Of a stretch of 5,307 bases of DNA, positions 1-5,307 are shown piece after piece. Positions within the stretch are counted from its first letter, which is position 1, and every line of letters begins with the position of its first letter. This DNA is from an uncultured bacterium (GTDB lineage: Bacteria; Bacteroidota; Bacteroidia; Bacteroidales; Paludibacteraceae), in assembly GCA_947074225.1 (NCBI GenBank), contig CAMTOX010000156.1:1-5307 (forward strand), read 5' to 3'. The position numbers and the translations under genes are program-made. The notes under the pieces were generated by a model, which was not told the origin of the DNA, did no database searches, and was given only the letters and a program-made list of their open reading frames with translations.

Positions 1-900
1 AGTTCAAACTATAAATTGTCTCCTAAATACAATGAGATGTTTATGGGCGACAACCACCTTTTAGGTAATGCATCGGCAACAAGTGAATTCATTTTGTCTA
101 TTTATCAAGGTGTACGTACAGAGAGTTGGGGAGGTTCACGCTTCCTCGTTAATGCTACTCGCGATGCTGGTAATATGCCTAATGGAAGTGATGACTCATG
201 GAGTTGTTTCCGTAGTAGCCCAAGCCTATTTATAGGTCCTTGGTTTACTGAATCGGAAGCTTTGGGTATTAAAGCTACAGCTCAAGCAGCAGGTTATGAC
301 TTTGCCGATGAGTATGCTATGCCTATTTTAGCTGGCGACGACCGTTGTATGCTTGCACAAAGCAGTTGTAATAATGGTACCGGAGTGGCAACATTTGATT
401 GTGATTTGTCGGAAATTTTGAAGAAACTTCCTAAAGTTGGTGGAGATAATGGTGCTACATTCGGAATGAGTTGGACTATCTGTAAATGGACTGGCGTCTA
501 TTCAAATGGTCAAATGGTAGGAGAGGACCCATCGTTCCCAGATACCAATATTCCATTCTTCCGTGCTTCTGAAGCCTATTTATCTTATGCCGAAGCAGTA
601 TACAGAGGTGGTGCCTCTCAAGGGATGTCGGCTCAAGAGGCTATTCAAGCATTACGCGACCGTGCCAATAATACTAAGACATTTACTATTGATGATGATT
701 TCTTGTTAGATGAATGGCAGCGTGAGTTTTATTGCGAAGGACGTCGTCGTACCGATCTAGTACGTTTCGGACGTTTCACTTCTGGTGATTATTTATGGGA
801 AGGTAAAACAGGTGCTGTTGATGCTCGTTTTAATGTTTATCCAATACCTAATACTGACATTGTTGCCAATAGCAACTTGAAACAATATCTAGGTTATTAA
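1..900 (+). CDS. SusD/RagB-family glycan-binding outer-membrane lipoprotein, C-terminal part (5' truncated)
   Basis: This is the C-terminal 299 residues of a SusD-like protein. The frame is open from base 1 and ends in TAA at 898-900. The first ATG-like codon is an internal TTG at base 16, so the true start lies upstream. Family members usually have about 500-600 residues, so the lipoprotein signal and the N-terminal TPR-like half are missing. Visible SusD signatures, numbered from the window edge: DDRCM at 113-117 (the usual 'D-R-M' segment), FRASEAYLSYAEAV at 187-200 (the core 'R-x-x-E-x-Y-L-x-x-A-E-A' motif), EWQREFYCEGRRRTDLVRFG at 238-257 (normally 'ER-x-x-EF-x-x-EG-x-R-x-DL-x-RF') and the closing YPIPNTDIVANSNLKQYLGY, the standard C-terminus. 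SusD proteins cap a SusC TonB-dependent transporter on the cell surface and bind the target glycan. The SGBP and galactanase downstream suggest a beta-1,4-galactan ligand; that is inference from context. The family call is very secure; the ligand is less so. Confidence 0.96.
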   Translation, partial: SSNYKLSPKYNEMFMGDNHLLGNASATSEFILSIYQGVRTESWGGSRFLVNATRDAGNMPNGSDDSWSCFRSSPSLFIGPWFTESEALGIKATAQAAGYDFADEYAMPILAGDDRCMLAQSSCNNGTGVATFDCDLSEILKKLPKVGGDNGATFGMSWTICKWTGVYSNGQMVGEDPSFPDTNIPFFRASEAYLSYAEAVYRGGASQGMSAQEAIQALRDRANNTKTFTIDDDFLLDEWQREFYCEGRRRTDLVRFGRFTSGDYLWEGKTGAVDARFNVYPIPNTDIVANSNLKQYLGY

Positions 901-915
901 TATCGTATTTAATCA

Positions 916-932
916 TCCTTGATATTCAAGGA
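916..932 (+). other. Intercistronic stem-loop between the SusD-like gene and the SGBP gene
   Basis: A perfect 7-bp inverted repeat, TCCTTGA (916-922) and TCAAGGA (926-932), encloses a 3-base loop. It starts 15 bases after the SusD stop and ends 39 bases before the next ATG. It is not followed by a T-run but by A/T-rich sequence without clear structure, so it looks more like an RNA processing or stability element than a strong terminator. Both flanking genes probably share one transcript. The stem is short and chance cannot be excluded. Confidence 0.4.
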
Positions 933-971
933 AATAACAATAATTATTTATTCACTTAATTCAAATCAATT

Positions 972-1829
972 ATGAAGAACTTAAAGTATTTTTTAGGTGC
1001 ATTGTGTATTTGTGCAGTAGCACTTGTTGGTTGTGATAAAAACGAAGGTGGTACAACCAATCCTCCAGTAGTAACTCCAGAAGAGTCTGTTCCAGAACCT
1101 GAAGCTCCAGAGAATGGCGACTATTTAGTAGTTGTAAAATTTGAGGGTGATGTTTGTAACGACATTATGTGGGTTGGTACTTCAAACGGTTGGACTGAAA
1201 ACCCAGAAGAGCAAACTAAATTTGAACTTTACGATGCAGAAAACTATCCAGGTTGGTATTATGTACAATTTGCTGATACTAACGAAGTAGTACAAGGTAA
1301 ACCTATCCAATTGAAATCAGACGGTACTTTTAGCTGGGATTTCCAAACTGGCGACGTAGATTCTTGGACTGTTAAAGGTGGCGACGTAACTATCGAAGCT
1401 GGTTATTCTGGCGAAGCTAACTTAACTTATAACAGCAAAACTGCTGTAATGATTTCAGCTTATTGGAAAAACCAAAAGTCTCCATGTGTGGCTATTCCTA
1501 CCCATGAATATACTGTAAATGTTACTGCTCCAGAAGGTTCGGAATCTGTTTACATTGTAGGTGGTTTCAGTGGTTGGGATTTCGTTCAAATGACTAAAGA
1601 AGGTGATGTATTTACACACTCTTTCAACGATGAAGAAGGTCATGAATTTAAAATTGTTCCTACTGCAAGTTGGGATGACGAAGCTGTTTATGCTGCCGAT
1701 TATAACGCAGATGACAATTGCTACAACAAAGCTGGTAACTCTATCTTAGGAGTTGAAACTACTTTGAATATCACAGTTGCTGATTGGTTGAGCAATGTAA
1801 CAGTTTGTGAAGAAGCTTCTGCAGAATAA
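972..1829 (+). CDS. Surface glycan-binding lipoprotein, SusE/SusF-like (SGBP-B position)
   Basis: A complete 285-residue lipoprotein. Residues 1-20 are a signal peptide (MKNLKYF, then a hydrophobic stretch) ending in the lipobox LVGC, with C21 the lipidated cysteine. The following DKNE is acidic, as expected for a Bacteroidota surface-export signal. Residues 29-50 form a Pro/Glu-rich spacer that would lift the rest off the membrane. Two related modules follow. Module 1 (about 51-172) has WVGTSNGW at 67-74 and aromatic residues W95, Y96, Y97, W122, W132 and W165. Module 2 (about 179-281) has VYIVGGFSGWD at 193-203 and EFKI at 225-228, reminiscent of the beta-sandwich modules of SusE/SusF. Cysteines C62/C172 and C250/C279 bracket module 1 and the end of module 2 and could form disulfides. 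No catalytic motif is visible. The position right after SusD supports a glycan-binding role, probably for galactan; the ligand and fold are inferred. The start is set by the signal peptide; the leader is A/T-rich without a Shine-Dalgarno sequence. Confidence 0.85.
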   Translation: MKNLKYFLGALCICAVALVGCDKNEGGTTNPPVVTPEESVPEPEAPENGDYLVVVKFEGDVCNDIMWVGTSNGWTENPEEQTKFELYDAENYPGWYYVQFADTNEVVQGKPIQLKSDGTFSWDFQTGDVDSWTVKGGDVTIEAGYSGEANLTYNSKTAVMISAYWKNQKSPCVAIPTHEYTVNVTAPEGSESVYIVGGFSGWDFVQMTKEGDVFTHSFNDEEGHEFKIVPTASWDDEAVYAADYNADDNCYNKAGNSILGVETTLNITVADWLSNVTVCEEASAE

Positions 1830-1869
1830 TTCTACACTATAGAGTTTTCTTTATAAAATAAATTCCCAT

Positions 1870-1905
1870 AACAAGGGCACTTCCGTTAAGAGAAGCGCCC
1901 TTGTT
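1870..1905 (+). terminator. Stem-loop after the SGBP gene, probable terminator or attenuator
   Basis: AACAAGGGC (1870-1878) pairs perfectly with GCCCTTGTT (1897-1905). After one A-C mismatch the stem continues with CTTC (1880-1883) and GAAG (1892-1895), leaving an 8-base loop. The 13 pairs with a G/C-rich middle make this the strongest hairpin in the window, and it begins 41 bases after the SGBP stop. The 3' side ends in TTGTTT and then turns into TGG and A/T-rich sequence, so the T-tract is weak. Partial termination, or protection of the upstream message from 3' decay, fits better than a complete stop, because the enzyme genes downstream belong to the same locus. Confidence 0.65.
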
Positions 1906-1922
1906 TGGTAAATTATTATCTC

Positions 1923-1952
1923 CGTATAGCTCTTTTGGTTAAGATCTATACG
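1923..1952 (+). other. Second stem-loop in the SGBP-galactanase gap
   Basis: CGTATAG (1923-1929) pairs perfectly with CTATACG (1946-1952). After a single C-T mismatch, TCTT (1931-1934) pairs with AAGA (1941-1944) around a 6-base loop. The layout (long stem, one mismatch, 4-bp upper stem) copies that of the hairpin 17 bases upstream, although the stem sequences differ. No T-run follows, so intrinsic termination is unlikely. It might be an RNA stability or processing element or a protein-binding site; the sequence does not decide. Confidence 0.5.
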
Positions 1953-2002
1953 ACTTATAATTAATGCGCTATTGACTATTTTTATTGGTTGTATTAATTC
2001 TA

Positions 2003-2028
2003 CTCATTTTTCACTATTGAAAATTGAG
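2003..2028 (+). other. A/T-rich imperfect palindrome upstream of the galactanase gene
   Basis: CTCA (2003-2006) and TGAG (2025-2028) flank TTTTCA (2008-2013) and TGAAAA (2018-2023), with one T-T mismatch in each half-stem junction and a 4-base loop CTAT. The ten pairs are mostly A-T. It lies 53 bases before the galactanase start, where a leader or a regulator site could be. As DNA it has the symmetry of an operator; as RNA it would be a weak hairpin. The remaining sequence of this gap (about 1953-2002 and 2029-2081) is A/T-rich, with no ORF and no convincing promoter. Confidence 0.35.
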
Positions 2029-2081
2029 AATTATTTTATTTCTAGTTTAACCTTCCCATATGTGGATTTTAAAAAATTATT

Positions 2082-3158
2082 ATGATGAAATCAAGAAAAT
2101 TATTTTTTGCTTTGTGTATAGCACTTTTTTGTGCTGCAGCGTGTCAGAAACAGCAAATTGATACCCCCGAAGAGAATCAAAAAGGTTCTTTTGCTAAAGG
2201 AGCAGATATTAGCTGGTTGACAGAGATGGAAGATGATGGTGTGAAGTTTTATAACAACAACGAAAAAGAAACTGACTGTATTGAAATCCTTAAAGGAATT
2301 GGTATGAATGCCGTTCGCTATAGAGTTTGGGTAAATCCAATAGCTGGATATAGTAATAAAGCAGATGTTGTGGCAAAGTCAGTAAGAGCTAAAAACTTGA
2401 ATCAACGCGTGATGATTGACTTCCATTATAGTGATTATTTTGCCGACCCCTCAACCCAAACCATGCCAAAAGATTGGGAAGGATTTTCTATTGACGAATT
2501 AAAAAGTGCAATTCAAGCTCATACCATTGCTGTATTGACCGAACTTAAGAATAATGGAGTAGAGCCGGAATGGATTCAAATAGGTAATGAAACACGTAAC
2601 GGTATGCTTTGGGATAGTGGAAAATTATGGGACGAAAATCGCGACCTTAATAACTGGAAAACCTATGCCGATATGACTAACGTGGGTTATGATGCTGCAA
2701 AATCTATTTTCCCTAATGCTATTGTTATTGTACATGTGGATAATGCATGGGAAGATAATGACTGGTGGTACAAGAAATTTACACAGAATGGTGGTAAGTT
2801 TGATATGATTGGACTCTCTCACTATCCACAAACTCACGACACTAAAGGATGGAAAGAGATGAATACACTGGCTATTAATCATATAAAATCTTTAGCTTCT
2901 ACCCATAAATGCAAAGTAATGGTTGCCGAAATAGGTACAAAATCAGTAAACCCATCTTTAGCAAAAGAGGTGATGAAGGACTTTATGACACAGGCGCGCG
3001 ATATAGAAGCCTGTGCCGGAGTGTTTTATTGGGAGCCTCAGGTTTATGGTGGTTGGAAGCCTGAAGCTTATAACGAATTAGGATGGGGCTCTTATAATAT
3101 GGGTGCCTTTACTTCGGCAGGTAAGCCAATGGATGTTTTAGTAGAACTATTTAAATAA
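2082..3158 (+). CDS. GH53 endo-beta-1,4-galactanase (arabinogalactanase), lipoprotein
   Basis: A complete 358-residue glycoside hydrolase family 53 enzyme, which cleaves internal beta-1,4-galactosidic bonds in galactan and type I arabinogalactan. Residues 1-20 form a signal peptide ending in the lipobox AAAC with C21 lipidated, so it is membrane-anchored. A short spacer (22-37) precedes the (beta/alpha)8 barrel, about 38-358. Family marks in order: GADISWLTEME (40-50), RYRVWVNP (79-86), DFHYSDYFADP (113-123), QIGNETRNGMLW (166-177) with E170 as the expected acid/base, HYPQ (247-250), VAEIG (281-285) with E283 as the expected nucleophile, FYWEPQ (315-320) and GWGSYNMGAF (334-343). The length is normal for a single-domain GH53. 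ATG codons at 2082 and 2085 both give a usable signal peptide; the choice changes one residue. The leader is A-rich (AAAAAATTATT) without a Shine-Dalgarno sequence. The GH2 gene starts 22 bases after the stop, so the two are probably cotranscribed. Surface display is likely for an endo-acting PUL enzyme but inferred. Confidence 0.95.
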   Translation: MMKSRKLFFALCIALFCAAACQKQQIDTPEENQKGSFAKGADISWLTEMEDDGVKFYNNNEKETDCIEILKGIGMNAVRYRVWVNPIAGYSNKADVVAKSVRAKNLNQRVMIDFHYSDYFADPSTQTMPKDWEGFSIDELKSAIQAHTIAVLTELKNNGVEPEWIQIGNETRNGMLWDSGKLWDENRDLNNWKTYADMTNVGYDAAKSIFPNAIVIVHVDNAWEDNDWWYKKFTQNGGKFDMIGLSHYPQTHDTKGWKEMNTLAINHIKSLASTHKCKVMVAEIGTKSVNPSLAKEVMKDFMTQARDIEACAGVFYWEPQVYGGWKPEAYNELGWGSYNMGAFTSAGKPMDVLVELFK

Positions 3159-3180
3159 ACTTTTTACTACTTTTTTTCAT

Positions 3181-5307
3181 ATGAAATATAAACTCATTAT
3201 TGCTCTAACCACTTTATCTTGTTGTTTTCTGAGTGCACAACGCCATGAACAACTGTTAGAGAAAGGTTGGAGATTCTCTAAAGGCGATTTTCCGCAAGCC
3301 ACTCAAAACGATTTTAACGACAGCCGTTGGGAAACAGTTACAGTACCCCACGATTGGGCCATTTATGGGCCTTTTGATCGTGAACACGACCTTCAGGTGG
3401 TGGCAGTGACCCAAAATTTTGAAACCACAGCAACAGCCAAAACCGGACGTACCGGTGGCTTGCCATATATGGGAATAGGTTGGTATCGTAACAACTTTGA
3501 TGTGGCAAATTTTAACGATAGCACACAACGTGTGCAACTCATTTTTGATGGTGCCATGAGCGAAGCTAAAGTTTATGTAAATGGTAAAGAGGTTTGTTTT
3601 TGGCCTTATGGCTACGCCAGCTTCTATTGCGATGTTACAGATGCTTTAAATAGCGATGGAAAGAACAACCTTCTTGCAGTACGTTTAGAAAATCAACCAG
3701 AATCTTCGCGTTGGTATCCTGGTGCAGGTCTTTATCGCAATGTTCATCTATTAGTAACAAACCGCACCTCTGTGCCGGTGTGGGGTACTCAAATTACAAC
3801 ACCATATGTATCGGAGACCTTTAGCACTGTGCGTTTGCAAACAAAATTAACTCATGCTATTGGTAAACAAATTCGTGTTCTCACAGAGATTCTCGATGCC
3901 GAAAATAACGTTGTAGCCTCGTTGGATAATACCTATCAAATTAAACATAACTTACCGATAGAACAAAATTTCACGGTCGATCATCCACAGTTATGGTCGC
4001 CCGAATCTCCATACCTTTATTCGGCACAATCCAAGATTTATGCCGATGGTGAGTTAGTAGATAATTATACCACTCCATTTGGTATTCGTGAAGTGATGAT
4101 TATTCCCGATAAGGGCTTTTATTTAAATGGTAAATTGCGTAAGTTCCAGGGTGTATGCAATCATCACGATTTAGGTCCGTTAGGAGCCGCTATTAATGAA
4201 TCGGCATTGCGTCATCAACTTACTTTGCTTCGCGATATGGGAGCCGATGCTATTAGAACCTCGCATAATATGCCAGCTCCAGAGTTAGTGCGTTTATGTG
4301 ATGAGATGGGTTTCATGATGATGGTAGAGCCATTTGATGAGTGGGATGTGGCAAAATGTGCCAACGGCTACCATCGCTTCTTTGATGAGTGGGCCGAGAA
4401 GGATATGGTGAATATGTTGCATCAATACCGTAATAGCCCAAGTGTTGTCATGTGGAGTATAGGCAATGAGGTACCTACTCAATGTAGCCCTGAAGGGTAT
4501 AAAGTAGCTAAGTTTTTACAAGATATATGCAAACGTGAAGACCCTACCCGCCCGGTAACCTGTGGTATGGACCAAGTGAGTTGCGTGCTTGAGAATGGCT
4601 TTGCATCGGTGGTGGAAGTGGTAGGTTTAAACTATCGTACATTTAGATATCAAGAGGCCTACGATAATTTACCACAACGTTTAGTGTTAGGCTCGGAAAC
4701 TGCCTCTACAGTAAGTTCTCGTGGTGTATATAAATTTCCTGCAGCACCGAAAGCAAATGCCTTGTACGACGATAACCAATCGTCGAGCTATGATGTTGAG
4801 CATTGTTGGTGGAGTAATATTCCAGATGAGGATTTTGCTTTGGCCGATGACCATGAATGGACTATTGGGCAGTTTGTATGGACCGGTTTTGACTACTTAG
4901 GTGAGCCATCTCCTTACGATACCGACGCTTGGCCAAACCATAGCTCCCTATTCGGAATAATAGACTTGGCATCATTACCAAAAGATCGTTATTACCTATA
5001 TCGTAGTTTATGGAATAAGAACGAAAACACACTTCATATGCTGCCCCATTGGAATTGGGAAGGTCGTGAAGGAGAGGTAACACCAGTATTTGTATATAGC
5101 AACTATCCGGAAATAGAACTTTTTGTCAATGGTAATAGTGTTGGTAAACGTGTTAAGAGCAATGATTCACTCATGAGCCGTTATCGCTTCATGTGGAACG
5201 ATGTGGTATATCAACCCGGAGAGATTACTGCTGTGGCTTTCGATGCTCAAGGCAATAGAGTTGATAGCACTACAATACGTACAGCCGGTAAACCTTACCA
5301 ATTAGTA
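3181..5307 (+). CDS. GH2 beta-galactosidase with DUF4982-type domain, exported (3' truncated)
   Basis: The frame opens at ATG 3181 and runs without a stop to the right edge, giving 709 residues of a longer protein. Residues 1-19 look like a signal peptidase I leader (MKYK, a hydrophobic core, then LSA before Q20), suggesting the periplasm. The GH2 sugar-binding domain (about 25-190) holds VPHDWAI (55-61), TGRTGGLP (88-95), GWYR (100-103) and WYPGAGLYRNV (178-188). An Ig-like domain follows (about 195-302, with LWSPESPYLY at 271-280). The catalytic barrel (about 303-605) has GVCNHHDLGPLG (324-335), RTSHNMP (359-365), WSIGNE with acid/base E430, GSET with nucleophile E506, and WTGFDYLGEP (567-576). 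Residues about 612-700 resemble the DUF4982 module common in Bacteroidota GH2 enzymes. It would remove galactose from galacto-oligosaccharides made by the GH53 enzyme. The 22-base gap to that gene is T-rich and has no Shine-Dalgarno. Three DS[T/L] triplets (113-115, 662-664, 695-697) fit the Bacteroides O-glycosylation motif. Beta-galactosidase is the best call; other GH2 specificities remain possible. Confidence 0.93.
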   Translation, partial: MKYKLIIALTTLSCCFLSAQRHEQLLEKGWRFSKGDFPQATQNDFNDSRWETVTVPHDWAIYGPFDREHDLQVVAVTQNFETTATAKTGRTGGLPYMGIGWYRNNFDVANFNDSTQRVQLIFDGAMSEAKVYVNGKEVCFWPYGYASFYCDVTDALNSDGKNNLLAVRLENQPESSRWYPGAGLYRNVHLLVTNRTSVPVWGTQITTPYVSETFSTVRLQTKLTHAIGKQIRVLTEILDAENNVVASLDNTYQIKHNLPIEQNFTVDHPQLWSPESPYLYSAQSKIYADGELVDNYTTPFGIREVMIIPDKGFYLNGKLRKFQGVCNHHDLGPLGAAINESALRHQLTLLRDMGADAIRTSHNMPAPELVRLCDEMGFMMMVEPFDEWDVAKCANGYHRFFDEWAEKDMVNMLHQYRNSPSVVMWSIGNEVPTQCSPEGYKVAKFLQDICKREDPTRPVTCGMDQVSCVLENGFASVVEVVGLNYRTFRYQEAYDNLPQRLVLGSETASTVSSRGVYKFPAAPKANALYDDNQSSSYDVEHCWWSNIPDEDFALADDHEWTIGQFVWTGFDYLGEPSPYDTDAWPNHSSLFGIIDLASLPKDRYYLYRSLWNKNENTLHMLPHWNWEGREGEVTPVFVYSNYPEIELFVNGNSVGKRVKSNDSLMSRYRFMWNDVVYQPGEITAVAFDAQGNRVDSTTIRTAGKPYQLV

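Noticed and set aside
16..18. TTG as the start codon of the SusD-like protein
   Set aside because: The frame is open back to base 1 and the protein lacks a signal peptide and the N-terminal half of the family, so the TTG is an internal leucine codon.
1455..1643. 62-codon open frame on the - strand inside the SGBP gene
   Set aside because: It is antisense to a well-supported gene, has no family likeness or signal of its own, and is short enough to arise by chance.
2023..2050. Possible Bacteroides-type promoter for the galactanase gene (ATTG, then TAGTTTAA)
   Set aside because: TAGTTTAA matches only part of the -7 consensus TAnnTTTG, and the -33-like ATTG is weak and too close. In such A/T-rich DNA this is expected by chance.
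2625..2882. 85-codon open frame on the - strand inside the GH53 gene
   Set aside because: It overlaps the catalytic core of a clear GH53 gene in antisense and shows no recognisable protein features.
3159..3180. T-rich gap (runs of 5 and 7 T) as a terminator after the galactanase gene
   Set aside because: No stem precedes the T-runs, and the gap is only 22 bases before a gene of the same pathway. It is better read as an A/T-rich translation leader.
3256..3537. 93-codon open frame on the - strand inside the GH2 gene
   Set aside because: It is a shadow of the GH2 N-terminal domain, whose motifs (PHDW, RTGGLP, GWYR) show which frame is real. The shorter - strand frames at 4294-4482 and 4862-5083 are rejected for the same reason.
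1..5307. CRISPR array, tRNA, rRNA, insertion sequence or phage elements
   Set aside because: I saw no regularly spaced repeats, no cloverleaf or rRNA-like segment, and no transposase or integrase coding; nearly all of the window is explained by four PUL genes.

Overview
The window is a fragment of a polysaccharide utilization locus (PUL) from a member of the Bacteroidota, most likely the order Bacteroidales. Four features point there: a SusD/RagB-family protein, a neighbouring surface glycan-binding lipoprotein, lipoprotein signals on two of the four proteins, and A+T-rich leaders without Shine-Dalgarno sequences. The genus cannot be fixed from the sequence alone. All genes are on the + strand, and both edges cut through a gene.

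Layout: (1) 1-900 is the C-terminal part of a SusD-like glycan-binding lipoprotein; its start, and presumably the SusC-like transporter before it, lie outside the window. (2) 972-1829 is a 285-residue lipoprotein with two related beta-rich modules, placed where SusE/SusF or SGBP-B proteins usually sit. (3) 1830-2081 is a 252-base gap holding three stem-loops, the first of which could act as a terminator or attenuator. (4) 2082-3158 is a complete GH53 endo-beta-1,4-galactanase with a lipoprotein signal. (5) 3181-5307 is a GH2 beta-galactosidase with a signal peptide, open at the right edge after 709 codons.

How the genes fit together (inference from family knowledge): GH53 enzymes cut beta-1,4-galactan, the side chain of pectic rhamnogalacturonan-I and the backbone of type I arabinogalactan. 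The lipoprotein galactanase would cut the polymer at the outer membrane, the SusD-like protein and the SGBP would hold the glycan and pass oligosaccharides to a SusC partner, and the exported GH2 enzyme would release galactose in the periplasm. From memory, the order SusD / SGBP / GH53 / GH2 resembles the galactan PUL of Bacteroides thetaiotaomicron (around BT4667-BT4673), so the system is a recognisable type.

The least explained parts are the binding protein, whose modules match no carbohydrate-binding family I can name, and the intercistronic hairpins. The hairpins divide the message into a binding/transport part and an enzyme part and may set their relative expression.
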